NCBI RefSeq assembly: GCF_019457475.1
Contig: NZ_CP080413.1
Span: 620,001-684,000, forward strand
Reading direction: 5' to 3'
DNA from: Shewanella acanthi
GTDB taxonomy: Bacteria > Pseudomonadota > Gammaproteobacteria > Enterobacterales > Shewanellaceae
Length of the DNA: 64,000 bases
Shown: piece by piece, positions 43,405-52,495 of the stretch
Position numbering within the stretch: the stretch's first letter is position 1
Layout: every line of letters begins with the position of its first letter
Notes under the pieces: model-generated
What the model saw: the letters and a program-made list of their open reading frames with translations, nothing else
What the model was told of the DNA's origin: nothing
Databases searched by the model: none
Made by a program: the position numbers and the translations under genes

Positions 43405-45382
43405 AAATCTGAAAGCCGCCGTTGCCGCTGGGCTGCGCGGCTTTTACCGCCCGCCAATCCTCACCTGTTCCCAATATGCTGACCAGCACTTTTATATGTC
43501 GTCGGAGTCCAGCTACACCGAGGGCAAGTGGGAAAGTTTACCCTTTCAAATTGGCATTCTTAATGCCATGGGTAACGACTTGATCCAAACGCTGAACATT
43601 ATGAAGTCGGCGCGGGTCGGTTATACCAAAATGCTCATGGCCAATGCGGCCTATAAGATTGAGCATAAAAAGCGCAACGTGCTTATCTATCAGCCGCGCG
43701 ATGCGCAAGCTAAAACCTTTATGAAAAAGCACGTTGAAACCGCGATCCGTGATATTCCCGTTTGGCGTGAGCTTGCCCCTTGGATGGGACGCAAGCACAA
43801 AGACAGCACGCTTGAAGATAAGATCTTCAGCAACGGCAAAACCCTGATGGTGCGCGGCGGTACCGCGGCGGCCAACTATCGTGAAATCTCCACCGATGAT
43901 GTGATTTACGACGAGCTCGCGGGTTTTGACGAGTCCATCGAACACGAAGGTAACGCCACCTCCTTAGGTGATACCCGTGTTGAACTGTCGATGTTCCCCA
44001 AATCAATAAGGGGCTCGACCCCTAAAGTGCTCGGCAGCTGCCAAATGGAAAAGGCCTGCAGCGAGTCGCCGCACTTTTTTAAATTCAATTTGCCTTGCCC
44101 CCATTGCAACGAGTTGCAAGCCCTTAAGTGGGGCGGGGCAGAAGAACCCTTCGGGATTAAGTGGCGCAAAAACGACAAGGGCGAACACGACCCAAGCACA
44201 GCTTATTACCTGTGCGAGCATTGCGGCTGCTGCATCGAGAACAACCAACTCGATGAAATGGAGCTGCACCCCAGCGCGATTTGGATATGCGACAACACCG
44301 GCATTCGCACCCCTGACTTTATTGATTTTTTTGATAGTGAGGGTAACGACATTGTCACCCCGTCCAATGTATCGATTCATATCTGGTCGGCCTATAACTC
44401 GCTTAACAGCTGGTCAAAGCTGGTCACTGAGTTTTTTAAAGCCAAGGGTGATAAAGAAAAGCTGCAAACCTTCGTTAACACCAAACAGGGCTTACCTTGG
44501 GATAACGACAACGGCGAGCGCCTAGAGTGGGAAGATCTAAAACGCCGCCGTGAAATGTACCCTAGCGGCAAAGTGCCTAACTGGGTGGTGTATCTCACCT
44601 GTGGTATCGATACCCAAGACGACCGTTATGAGGGCCGTGTGTGGGGCTTTGGCGCAGGCAAAGAGGCGGCGCTTATCGACCGCTTTATTCTGTATGGCGA
44701 CCCATCAAGCCAAGTGCTCAAAGACAAAGTGGCCGAGCGTATCGGCCAAAGTTATGTCCGTGAAGATGGGGTGATCCTCAATATTGGCGTAGCGGGTTGG
44801 GACTCTGGTGGTCACTACACCGATGAAGTCTACAGCATGAGTAAACGGCTTGGCGTGATGCGGGTGATCCCGATGAAGGGTGCCAACGTCTACGGCAAAC
44901 CGATTGCTAACTTCCCCCGTAAGCGCACCGCCAAGGGCGTGTACTTAACCGAGGTCGGTACCGACAACGCCAAAGAGTTGATTATGGCGATGCTGCGCAT
45001 CGACCCCGATGTGGATATTCGCAAACCTGGGGCGATTCACCTGCCGCTAAACGAGGCGGTGTGTGACGATATTGAGCTGCAGCAGTTAACTGCCGAGCGC
45101 AAAATTCCCGTTCGCCGCGATGGCCGTATTGTCTACCGCTGGGATGCGGGCAAGCGCCGCAACGAAGCACTCGACTGTTTTGTCTATGCCTTGGCCGCGC
45201 TGTATATCGCAATGGAAAAATTCGGCATCAACCTCGATAAGTTAGCGCAGGTTGCGCCAATCACCGACAAGTCATCAAGTCCTGACTCATCCAGTCAACC
45301 TAAAGCCAAAGCATCACCCAAACCATCCAGCGCCAATAGCTGGCTGAACGGTGGCAGCGGTGGCGGGGGCGGCTGGTTGTAA
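43379..45382 (+). CDS. Terminase large subunit (lambda gpA family)
   Basis: This 667-aa DNA-packaging motor has the gpA-type Walker A MKSARVGYTKMLMANA (about residue 76), DDVIYDELAGFD for Walker B, a zinc-finger-like CPHCNELQALKW / CEHCGCC, and a C-terminal nuclease region with VAGWDSGGHYTDEVY and CFVYALAALYIAME. It cleaves cos and drives packaging with ATP. The C-terminus is a low-complexity Ser/Gly/Lys tail. Confidence 0.95.
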   Translation: MSISAAQIKNLKAAVAAGLRGFYRPPILTCSQYADQHFYMSSESSYTEGKWESLPFQIGILNAMGNDLIQTLNIMKSARVGYTKMLMANAAYKIEHKKRNVLIYQPRDAQAKTFMKKHVETAIRDIPVWRELAPWMGRKHKDSTLEDKIFSNGKTLMVRGGTAAANYREISTDDVIYDELAGFDESIEHEGNATSLGDTRVELSMFPKSIRGSTPKVLGSCQMEKACSESPHFFKFNLPCPHCNELQALKWGGAEEPFGIKWRKNDKGEHDPSTAYYLCEHCGCCIENNQLDEMELHPSAIWICDNTGIRTPDFIDFFDSEGNDIVTPSNVSIHIWSAYNSLNSWSKLVTEFFKAKGDKEKLQTFVNTKQGLPWDNDNGERLEWEDLKRRREMYPSGKVPNWVVYLTCGIDTQDDRYEGRVWGFGAGKEAALIDRFILYGDPSSQVLKDKVAERIGQSYVREDGVILNIGVAGWDSGGHYTDEVYSMSKRLGVMRVIPMKGANVYGKPIANFPRKRTAKGVYLTEVGTDNAKELIMAMLRIDPDVDIRKPGAIHLPLNEAVCDDIELQQLTAERKIPVRRDGRIVYRWDAGKRRNEALDCFVYALAALYIAMEKFGINLDKLAQVAPITDKSSSPDSSSQPKAKASPKPSSANSWLNGGSGGGGGWL

Positions 45383-45403
45383 CCAACACCTACGGGATCC
45401 CCA

Positions 45404-45610
45404 ATGAGTAAACAGCAGTGCCAACAGATGATAGATGCCTACCTTGCGGCTGAGCTCGATGTGCTGGCGGGTAAGCAAACCACCATCAACGGCAAAACCA
45501 TGAGCACCGAGGACTTAGGCGAAATTCGCCAAGGTCGCCTCGAATGGGAACGCCGCCTGAATGCCTATAGTCGGCCACAGGGCGGGGTTAAGTTCGCCAG
45601 TTTCAACTAA
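45404..45610 (+). CDS. gpW-like head-tail connector
   Basis: This 68-aa protein reads MSKQQCQQMIDAYLAAELDV ... EDLGEIRQGRLEWERRLNAY, the gpW family. In lambda, gpW (68 aa) completes the head and forms the site for tail attachment. Size and position between TerL and portal match lambda W. Confidence 0.88.
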   Translation: MSKQQCQQMIDAYLAAELDVLAGKQTTINGKTMSTEDLGEIRQGRLEWERRLNAYSRPQGGVKFASFN

Positions 45611-45639
45611 TTAATCGCACTCACCCAAAAGGGGATTCA

Positions 45640-47214
45640 ATGAGCATTTTCAACGATGCGCTGGCGTTCTTTTCCCCCCAGTGGGCGCTTAAGCGTCAAG
45701 CGGCGGCGATGAGCTATCGCAATCTCAAAGGCTATGAAGCCGCGAGCCCAAGCCGCACCCACCGCGCCAAAAAAGAAGGTCGCGGCGCTAACCAAGCGGT
45801 GTTCGCGGCGGGTAAGAGTCTACGGGAGCAGGCGCGCTGGTTAGATGAAAACCACGACTTAAGCATCGGTATTCTCGACCGAATGGAAGAGCGGGTGATT
45901 GGCGCCCAAGGGATTGTGGTTGAGCCGCAGCCCCGCAGCTTGAGCGGCGAAATCTTAGATGATTTAGCCAATGATCTGCAGCGCCGTTTTGGCGCGTGGT
46001 CACTTAAGCCAGATGTCACAGGGCGCTATAGTCGCCCCGAACTTGAGCGGCTAGTGCTGCGCAGTGCGCTGCGTGATGGCGAGGTATTTGGCCAGCATGT
46101 GATGGGGCGGGTCAGTAAGTTTGGTCACCCCAATGAGCAGGGCACCCAATACAGCATCGAAGCGCTTGAGGCCGACTTTATCCCCTATGAGTTTAACGAT
46201 GTCTCAAAGCGGGTGCGCCAAGGGTTAGAGGTGAACACCTGGGGGCAGGTGGTGGCGTACCATGTGCTGATGGATCACCCCGCCGACCAAGTGGGGTTTC
46301 GCCATAAAACCAAGGCTATTCCTGCGGCAAACATGCTGCACTTGGGGCAGTTTAAGCGCCTGCATCAATTGCGGGGGGTGAGCCTGTTCCACGGTATTTT
46401 AACCCGCTTAGCCGATATCAAAGACTACGAAGAATCCGAGCGCGTTGCCGCACGGATTGCCGCTGCGCTGGCGTTTTACATTAAGCGCGGTGACGGCACC
46501 ATGTTTGTCGAGAATCAAAGCGAGTCCAGCAATCGCGAAATCGCCTTCGCCCCCGGCATGACCTTCGATGATCTTCGCCCAGGTGAAGATGTGGGAATGA
46601 TTGAAAGTAATCGCCCCAACGTCCACATGGTGGAGTTTCGCAACGGCCAGCTTAAAGCGATAGCAGGAGGTAGCCGCAGCAGTTATTCGAGCATTGCCCG
46701 CGACTATAAGGGCAGCTATTCGAGCCAGCGCCAAGAGCTGGTCGAGCAGGACGAATCCAACCGCATTATGCAGCAATGGTTTTGTGCCGGTTGGTCGCGC
46801 CCCGTATTCCGTAACTGGCTGCGGATGGAACTGCTCAACAAGCAGGACCCATTAACCCTGCCGCCCGATCTCGACCCGCGCACCTTATTTGATGCGGTGT
46901 ACTACGGCCCCACCATGCCGTGGATTGACCCACGTAAAGAGGCCGAAGGTTGGGAAATGATGATTGCTGGCAACGTAGCAACCGAAGCCGACTGGACCCG
47001 CGCCCGTGGCCGCAACCCTGCGGAAGTCAAACGCCAACGCAAACGTGAGGTGGAGTACAACCGCAATAACGGCATGGTGACCGCCAACGACCCCGATCCC
47101 TCCCTAGGAGAAAACCATAGTGAAGAAAAAACACTTAACGATGGCGGTGCTCGCGACAATGCTGCCAAGCGCAGCGCTGACCGCGCCCGCCGCAACGCTG
47201 AGCCAGATCAGTAA
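45640..47214 (+). CDS. Portal protein (lambda gpB family)
   Basis: This 524-aa protein is the lambda-type portal forming the dodecameric DNA entry ring. Typical are the N-terminal LKRQAAAMSYRNLKGYEAAS, SIGILDRMEERVIGAQGIVV, the middle IARDYKGSYSSQRQELVEQD and the C-terminal WIDPRKEAEGWEMMIAGNVA. The end is a charged Asn/Lys/Asp-rich tail that overlaps the protease-capsid gene by 95 nt. Confidence 0.94.
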   Translation: MSIFNDALAFFSPQWALKRQAAAMSYRNLKGYEAASPSRTHRAKKEGRGANQAVFAAGKSLREQARWLDENHDLSIGILDRMEERVIGAQGIVVEPQPRSLSGEILDDLANDLQRRFGAWSLKPDVTGRYSRPELERLVLRSALRDGEVFGQHVMGRVSKFGHPNEQGTQYSIEALEADFIPYEFNDVSKRVRQGLEVNTWGQVVAYHVLMDHPADQVGFRHKTKAIPAANMLHLGQFKRLHQLRGVSLFHGILTRLADIKDYEESERVAARIAAALAFYIKRGDGTMFVENQSESSNREIAFAPGMTFDDLRPGEDVGMIESNRPNVHMVEFRNGQLKAIAGGSRSSYSSIARDYKGSYSSQRQELVEQDESNRIMQQWFCAGWSRPVFRNWLRMELLNKQDPLTLPPDLDPRTLFDAVYYGPTMPWIDPRKEAEGWEMMIAGNVATEADWTRARGRNPAEVKRQRKREVEYNRNNGMVTANDPDPSLGENHSEEKTLNDGGARDNAAKRSADRARRNAEPDQ

Positions 47215-49201
47215 TAGCTCACAGCCAAGCCAAAGCTGGTACAGCCTCAAGGCGCAGAACGGCAATGCCGAGCTGATGATCTACGACGAGATTGGCGGCT
47301 GGGGCATCAGTGCCCAACAGTTCGCCCGCGACCTTAAAGCCCTTGGCAAAGTCGGTACCATCACCGCCCGTATTCATTCACCAGGTGGTGATGTGTTCGA
47401 GGGGATGGCGATTTACAACATGATCAAAGGCCACCCAGCCCATAAGGTGTGTCATATCGACGGCCTTGCCGCCTCGATGGCCAGTGTGATCGCCATGGCC
47501 TTTGATGAAGTCATCATGCCGGAGAACGCCATGATGATGGTGCATAAGCCGTGGGGCGGTACCTTGGGCGATGCCGATGATATGCGTAAATACGCTGACT
47601 TACTCGACAAGGTCGAGGGCAATTTAGTCGGCGCCTACCAACAAAAAACGGGGCTCTCTGAAGATGAGCTGCATGCCCTGTTAGCCGCCGAAACATGGCT
47701 GACTGGGCGTGAAGCAGTTGAAAAAGGTTTCGCCAACACCCTAGCCGATCCGCTGCAAATGGCGGCATCACTCAGTTCTAAACGTCTTAAGGATTTTACT
47801 AATATGCCTGAGAACTTGAAATCGCTGTTTGCACCCAGTGGTAACACCACAGTGCCAGCACCACAACCCGCACCTGCGCCAAACGCTCAGGTACCAGCTC
47901 CACAACCTGCGCCTGCTCAGCTGGATCCAACCGCTGTGCAAGCCGCGGCTGTTGCGTTAAATGCCGCCCGCATGAATGGCATTAACACGGCGTTTGCAGC
48001 GTTCCCGCAACTGGCTGAGTTAAAAAATCAGTGTATCGCTGATGCGACCATTGATGCCGAAAAAGCCAAGGATATGATCTTGGCAAAACTCGGTGAAAGC
48101 ACCACACCTTCGGCCACCATTCCGAACAAAGCCATTATTCACTCGAGTAACGGCAATATCGTGGGTGACTCGATTCGTGCGCATTTGATGACTCGCGCTG
48201 GACATGAAGAAGCCCAAAAAGATAACGGTTACGCCAGCTATAACCTGCGCGAACTGGCGCGTGCTAGCTTGGTGGATCGCGGCATTGGTATCGCTAGCAT
48301 GACACCAATGCAAATGGTTGGCCTTGCCTTTACCCACTCAAGCTCAGACTTTGGCAGCATTCTGCTGGATGTGGCGAATAAGTCGGTGTTAATGGGTTGG
48401 GAAACCGCCGAAGAAACCTTCGAGCGTTGGACCAAAAAAGGTCAGCTGGGTGACTTTAAGATTGCTAAGCGTGTCGGCCTTGGTGACTTTAATAGTCTGC
48501 GTGAAGTGCGCGAAGGGGCAGAGTACAAGTACGTTACCGTAGGCGATCACTCACAACAAATCGCATTGGCGACCTACGGTGAGCTGTTCACTATCACTCG
48601 CCAAGCCATTATCAACGACGATATGGCGATGTTGACTGATATCCCGATGAAGATGGGCTTTGCCGCTAAAGGCACCATTGGTGACTTGGTTTATGCGGTG
48701 CTGACCCAAAACCCTAAACTGGCCGATGGTAAAGCGTTGTTCCATGCAGACCATGGCAACTTAGGCAGCGGCGTACCCAGCGTGGCGTCCCTCGATGCGG
48801 CTCGCATGTTAATGCGTAAGCAAAAATCGGGCAACCGTACCCTGAATATTCGCCCTGAGTTTGTACTCTGTCCTGTGGCGTTAGAAACCACCTTTAACCA
48901 GATCATTAAGTCGAGCTCGGTAAAAGGTGCGGATGTTAACGCGGGTATCGCTAACCCGATCCAAAACTTTGCTGAAGTTATCGCTGAGGCTCGCCTCGAT
49001 GATAGCAGTGCAGCAGCTTGGTTCCTTGCAGCAGGCCAAGGCCGTGACACTATCGAAGTGGCTTATCTCGATGGTATCGATACGCCGTATATCGAGCAGC
49101 AACAAGGTTTCACCATTGATGGTGTGGCTACTAAGGTGCGTATCGATGCGGGTGTGGCACCACTGGATCACCGTGGTTTAGTGAAATCAACAGGCGTGTA
49201 A
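47120..49201 (+). CDS. ClpP-like prohead protease / major capsid fusion
   Basis: This 693-aa single chain fuses two activities. Residues about 45-215 are a ClpP-type serine protease: ARIHSPGGDVFEGMAIYNMI, the nucleophile Ser in GLAASMASVIAMAF, and the His in MMMVHKPWGG. A Pro/Ala-rich linker (about 240-275) leads to a Mu-gpT-like major capsid domain (about 400-693). Fusions of this type are known in phages. The GTG at 47120 (AGGAG about 10 nt before) gives an N-terminus resembling a signal peptide (KKKHLTMAVLATMLPSAALT), which is odd for a capsid protein and may be processed. Confidence 0.93.
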   Translation: MKKKHLTMAVLATMLPSAALTAPAATLSQISNSSQPSQSWYSLKAQNGNAELMIYDEIGGWGISAQQFARDLKALGKVGTITARIHSPGGDVFEGMAIYNMIKGHPAHKVCHIDGLAASMASVIAMAFDEVIMPENAMMMVHKPWGGTLGDADDMRKYADLLDKVEGNLVGAYQQKTGLSEDELHALLAAETWLTGREAVEKGFANTLADPLQMAASLSSKRLKDFTNMPENLKSLFAPSGNTTVPAPQPAPAPNAQVPAPQPAPAQLDPTAVQAAAVALNAARMNGINTAFAAFPQLAELKNQCIADATIDAEKAKDMILAKLGESTTPSATIPNKAIIHSSNGNIVGDSIRAHLMTRAGHEEAQKDNGYASYNLRELARASLVDRGIGIASMTPMQMVGLAFTHSSSDFGSILLDVANKSVLMGWETAEETFERWTKKGQLGDFKIAKRVGLGDFNSLREVREGAEYKYVTVGDHSQQIALATYGELFTITRQAIINDDMAMLTDIPMKMGFAAKGTIGDLVYAVLTQNPKLADGKALFHADHGNLGSGVPSVASLDAARMLMRKQKSGNRTLNIRPEFVLCPVALETTFNQIIKSSSVKGADVNAGIANPIQNFAEVIAEARLDDSSAAAWFLAAGQGRDTIEVAYLDGIDTPYIEQQQGFTIDGVATKVRIDAGVAPLDHRGLVKSTGV

Positions 49202-49210
49202 TTGGTAATA

Positions 49211-49229
49211 GGCCCTAGGTTCTAGGGCC
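49211..49229 (+). repeat. CTAG-rich hairpin after the capsid gene
   Basis: GGCCCTAG pairs with CTAGGGCC around GTT, followed by more TAG triplets. The same layout recurs at 60035. It lies between the capsid and decoration genes. Confidence 0.75.
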
Positions 49230-49279
49230 TAGTCTCCTAGCTCATAAACCCTTCTTTACTCCATTAGGAACCTAACCCT

Positions 49280-49603
49280 ATGAAAAACTATTCACAAGAT
49301 GGTAAGACCATCAGCTTTTTAACCTCCACCGCCTTAGTCAGCGGTCAGGCGGTGTTACTCGGTGCGGTGTTGGTTGTCGCCATTGGTGCCTTTGATGCTA
49401 CTTCTGAAGCAACTGGCGTGACCGAGGGTGTTTTCGAACTGCCGAAAAAGACCACCGACGATGTTGCCGTTGGCTCAGATCTGTATTGGGATGATGCCGC
49501 TGAAGAGCTCACCACCACAGCCACCGACAATACCAAGGTCGGCAAGGCGTGGGTTGCCGCTGCCAACGGTGATGCCACCGTGCAGGTCAAGATCAATGCC
49601 TAA
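49280..49603 (+). CDS. DUF2190 capsid decoration-like protein
   Basis: This 107-aa protein is of the DUF2190 family (FLTSTALVSGQAVLLGAVLV ... GVTEGVFELPKKTTDDVAVG ... YWDDAAEELTTTATDNTKVG), a fold related to capsid-stabilising decoration proteins. Placed directly after the capsid gene, it likely sits on the outside of the head. Confidence 0.85.
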   Translation: MKNYSQDGKTISFLTSTALVSGQAVLLGAVLVVAIGAFDATSEATGVTEGVFELPKKTTDDVAVGSDLYWDDAAEELTTTATDNTKVGKAWVAAANGDATVQVKINA

Positions 49604-49955
49604 TTTTGGCAATCGGGTCAGGGATAAAATGGTGCGGGTGTTTCAGCGCTTGGCTGACCCGTGCCGATTTACGCCAGCGGATGGTTCTGCCCCCTTTATT
49701 CGCTTGGTGAACTTAGACGATAACGGCGCCGAAATTGCCGCCTCGGCTAATGAGTATATCCCCGAGCTCATTAACCGCGCCGAGTTCTTGCAGAGTGAGG
49801 GCAGCGTGAGCGCCGATGATGAATTTGAGCTGGGCGAGCTAGTCACAAATGCGCAGGGCGAGGGCGAGTTTGTCCCCAATGGCAAAAAGGGCAGGCTCAC
49901 CCAGCGGGTCAGTATGGATTCAGTCAGCGTGACCTTTATCTATGTTCCGCTTTAG
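49596..49955 (+). CDS. Head-tail joining-type protein
   Basis: The ATG at 49596 overlaps the upstream stop by 8 nt (ATGCCTAA), giving 119 aa beginning MPNFGNRVRDKMVRVFQRLA. Size, beta content (RVSMDSVSVTFIYVPL end) and gene order between decoration and tail genes suggest a gpFII-like head-tail adaptor; sequence identity to a known family is not clear to me. Confidence 0.7.
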   Translation: MPNFGNRVRDKMVRVFQRLADPCRFTPADGSAPFIRLVNLDDNGAEIAASANEYIPELINRAEFLQSEGSVSADDEFELGELVTNAQGEGEFVPNGKKGRLTQRVSMDSVSVTFIYVPL

Positions 49956-49975
49956 TGATCATCGGAGTTAAAACT

Positions 49976-50533
49976 ATGGCACGGATCAAAATTGAAGGGC
50001 TCAAAGTAGTCACCAATGAACTAAACCGTATCCGCAATCAGATGACGCCCAATATCAATAAGGCGCTTGCGGATACTGGACCATTTGCCAAGAAAACGGC
50101 TGTGAATGCTATTTTCAATAAATATGGTTTTAAATCCAGAGATTACATTGATGAAAACATGACCTTCAGTGTAAATCCTAGTGATTTAAATGTATTTATA
50201 TCAGCCCGTTATGAGCCAAGTTCGTTAAATAACTTTGCACTTAAAATGAACAAAGGCTTTATGGTCAACACATTAAGGAATCAAAAGATTTGGTTCAAAG
50301 GCGCATTTACCGTTATTGGCTTTAACAATAATACAGTAATGTTTTCTCGCAAACGCGGCGATAACTCTTGGCGCACTCTTAAAAAAGAAGAAGCTATAAA
50401 AGCGAATACCAAAGTGCCAAAACCACTCTACGGTCCATCCGTAGCGGGTAGTTTTAAAAGTGTGCTACCAGACATAGAAGCGCCAATTATAAAGCATCTA
50501 CGCGAACGCTACGGCCACCACGCTAGCCGTTAA
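49976..50533 (+). CDS. Minor tail protein (gpZ-like)
   Basis: This 185-aa protein starts at ATG 49976 with CGGAG upstream; the in-frame GTG at 49955 would cover the RBS. The pattern MARIKIEGLKVVTNELNRIR ... KALADTGPFAKKTAVNAIFN and an end KHLRERYGHHASR match the Z/HK97-gp10 type tail completion proteins. Its codon use is more A/T-rich than its neighbours. Confidence 0.75.
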   Translation: MARIKIEGLKVVTNELNRIRNQMTPNINKALADTGPFAKKTAVNAIFNKYGFKSRDYIDENMTFSVNPSDLNVFISARYEPSSLNNFALKMNKGFMVNTLRNQKIWFKGAFTVIGFNNNTVMFSRKRGDNSWRTLKKEEAIKANTKVPKPLYGPSVAGSFKSVLPDIEAPIIKHLRERYGHHASR

Positions 50534-50548
50534 CTAAGAGACAAACTC

Positions 50549-50974
50549 ATGATCCAAGCAATCTTAGACCGCCTCGGGCTGGTTGACGGCGCCACTGTGC
50601 GCGAAGGTTTTTATGTGCAGTCCATTGCCAAAGAAAGCAAGTTCATCTTTTTGCAGCCTTATACCGATGCCTTTGACGCTAAAAATGGCATCGATAAATA
50701 CAAGGATGATCTGGTGCTGCAAGTGGTTGCTGGCGTAAAACTCGCTAAAAATCCGCAACCAACCAGTGAGTTAATCAACCTCGTGCGCGCTATCCGGAGT
50801 GCATTCTATAAAGATGAACGCTTCCCCGAAAAACCTAGCTGGTTGCCCTCGGTGATCAGCTTTAAAGAGACAGAACCCTGCAAGTACATCATGCCCGAAG
50901 CCCATGAAGAACACGGCCTAGCGGTGCTCACCCTATCCCTTGTTACTACCGTTAAATTTGGAGACTCTCTATGA
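50549..50974 (+). CDS. Tail terminator-like protein (gpU position)
   Basis: At 141 aa, the protein reads MIQAILDRLGLVDGATVREG ... KYKDDLVLQVVAGVKLAKNP ... and ends LVTTVKFGDSL. Size and position between Z-like and tail-tube genes correspond to gpU, which caps the tail tube. The stop overlaps the next start (ATGA). Family match is by position more than motif. Confidence 0.65.
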   Translation: MIQAILDRLGLVDGATVREGFYVQSIAKESKFIFLQPYTDAFDAKNGIDKYKDDLVLQVVAGVKLAKNPQPTSELINLVRAIRSAFYKDERFPEKPSWLPSVISFKETEPCKYIMPEAHEEHGLAVLTLSLVTTVKFGDSL

Positions 50975-51690
50975 GTGAGACCATTGTAGAAAGCTATATC
51001 GGCTCAGGCATCGTTTACGTTGCTGGCCGAGACGTTGGCAACGCCTCGGGCGTTAAAATTGCCATCGAACAAGAAACAAAATCCCTGCCGAATTACCGTG
51101 GTGGCGGTGGTAATGCCGCTGAAATCACTAAGGTAAAATCGGTTAAATTGTCATTTACCATGAATGATTTTAGCAACGCCAACATGGCACTCGCCCTGCG
51201 CGGTCGTGTTGAAGTGCTGGCGGCGGGTACTGTCGAAGATGAAGTGCTTACCGCAGTGTTAGATGGTTTAGCGCCAACGGCGTTTTTACTCGACACTAGC
51301 GTTGATCCCGAAGTCACCAACAGTGCAGGCACCACCACCTATGTTAAAGATGTGGATTATGTCTTTAGCGCTGGGGGTATCCGTGCGTTATCGACGGGTG
51401 ATATCACCGAAGCTGAATCCTTAAAAGTCAGCTACACCAAAAAGGCGGGTAATGCGCTGCAGGCCTTAACCGAGTCGGGTCAGGTGGTACCTGTGGTGAT
51501 CGACGGTGTGAACGATGCCACGGGTAAACCGTGGACGCTGAAGTTTTACAAGTGGAGCCCAAGCCCCACGGCGGGGTTAGACCTGATCGGCGATGACTTT
51601 GGCAGCTTTGATATTGAAGGCGGTGTACTTGCCGATGGCTCAATTGTGGCCACAGGCAAGTCTAAGTTCTTCGTGCGCAGCGCGGCCTAA
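50971..51690 (+). CDS. Major tail tube protein
   Basis: This 239-aa protein is largely beta (VYVAGRDVGNASGVKIAIEQ, VKLSFTMNDFSNANMALALR, GFDIEGGVLADGS-like pattern at the end) and matches phage tail tube proteins. Alternating strands and Thr/Val/Gly content suit a tube subunit. It is followed by a terminator-like hairpin. Confidence 0.82.
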   Translation: MSETIVESYIGSGIVYVAGRDVGNASGVKIAIEQETKSLPNYRGGGGNAAEITKVKSVKLSFTMNDFSNANMALALRGRVEVLAAGTVEDEVLTAVLDGLAPTAFLLDTSVDPEVTNSAGTTTYVKDVDYVFSAGGIRALSTGDITEAESLKVSYTKKAGNALQALTESGQVVPVVIDGVNDATGKPWTLKFYKWSPSPTAGLDLIGDDFGSFDIEGGVLADGSIVATGKSKFFVRSAA

Positions 51691-51704
51691 GCGGCTGGAA
51701 AATA

Positions 51705-51735
51705 AAAACGGCTACACACAGTAGCCGTTTTTTGC
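51705..51735. terminator. Terminator between tail tube and rha
   Basis: AAAAACGGCTAC pairs with GTAGCCGTTTTT around ACACA; As and Ts on either side let it end both the rightward tail tube transcript and the leftward rha transcript. Confidence 0.85.
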
Positions 51736-51748
51736 TGCCGTTGGTGTT

Positions 51749-52339
51749 TTAGTTTTGTCTTAGGCGCTGGCCTTGGGCTTGGTTGATCACGGCTATCCGT
51801 GAAATCTGTTCACTGGCCGCTTGTTGGATCTCGATTAACTGCTCAAGTGATAAAAACCGTGGTTCACGGATATAGTTAACCAGCTTAGCGCGTTTGGTCA
51901 CAAACTCATCGTCAGCCAAAGGTTGGGATGAAACGATATTGCCACCCTCCCATGTAAACAACATGCGGTTACGTTCAAACGGGCTTTGAGTACGGCTTAA
52001 TTTGGCTTGGGCTTCGTTAAAGGCATTAATAAAGTTGATCTTCAGTTGCGCGGCTTTGGCACCGGTAAACCCCATGACTAAAAATAGAAAGCCGTCTTTG
52101 GTCATTTGGTAAGTGCGTAAATCGCGTGAACTTGAGCCAACCTGTTGATTTTGCACGTTAGCGCAAAAATGCGCTGACGTAAATTCGCTTGGCGCATCAG
52201 CTAGAATGCTGTCAATTTTGCGTAATACATCTTTATGTTGCTTACCAAAGTAGAGGGCAACGATTATTGAGGTGGTAATAGTCTGCTGGCCGTTAATAAA
52301 TACCAGTTTGGTGGGTAAGTTATTAGGTTGTTGGTTCAT
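51749..52339 (-). CDS. Rha-family phage regulatory protein
   Basis: At 196 aa, the N-terminal Rha domain is clear: LVFINGQQTITTSIIVALYF, GKQHKDVLRKIDSI, RTYQMTKDGFLFLVMGFTGA, KAAQLKINFINAFNEAQ. The C-terminus is a helical extension (LEQLIEIQQAASEQISRIAV). Rha-type proteins interfere with phage development and are often controlled by antisense RNA in P1/P22-like systems. I start at the ATG at 52339 with an AAGGAG RBS. It is transcribed against the tail genes. The frame is open upstream to an Icd-like segment. Confidence 0.9.
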   Translation of the reverse strand: MNQQPNNLPTKLVFINGQQTITTSIIVALYFGKQHKDVLRKIDSILADAPSEFTSAHFCANVQNQQVGSSSRDLRTYQMTKDGFLFLVMGFTGAKAAQLKINFINAFNEAQAKLSRTQSPFERNRMLFTWEGGNIVSSQPLADDEFVTKRAKLVNYIREPRFLSLEQLIEIQQAASEQISRIAVINQAQGQRLRQN

Positions 52340-52495
52340 TGTGTGACACTCCTTGGTTCGTGAGTGATCATCACCTTCTGGTACGAAACATTGGGTGATG
52401 AGCTGAGCAAGGTTCGTACTACCGCACCAAGGAGCGGCCCGCCAAATGGCGGCCTCACCCAGCTCACCATAGAGGAGGTGCGCTGAGTCACGCAA
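52340..52495 (-). CDS. Icd/Ash-like leader segment in frame with rha
   Basis: This 52-codon stretch, in the rha frame without a stop, reads RDSAHLLYGELGEAAIWRAA and later LITQCFVPEGDD, the pattern of the Icd/Ash family that sits before antirepressor genes in P1/P4-like and lambdoid phages. The start is a weak TTG at 52495 with no evident RBS. A sequence CTCCTTGGT (minus strand, 52427-52435) in it is complementary to the rha RBS. Confidence 0.55.

Noticed and set aside
47120..49201. Transposable Mu-like phage, suggested by the gpT-like capsid domain
   Set aside because: No transposase or Mu regulatory genes are present; cos, O/P-like replication genes and a tyrosine integrase indicate lambda-type biology.
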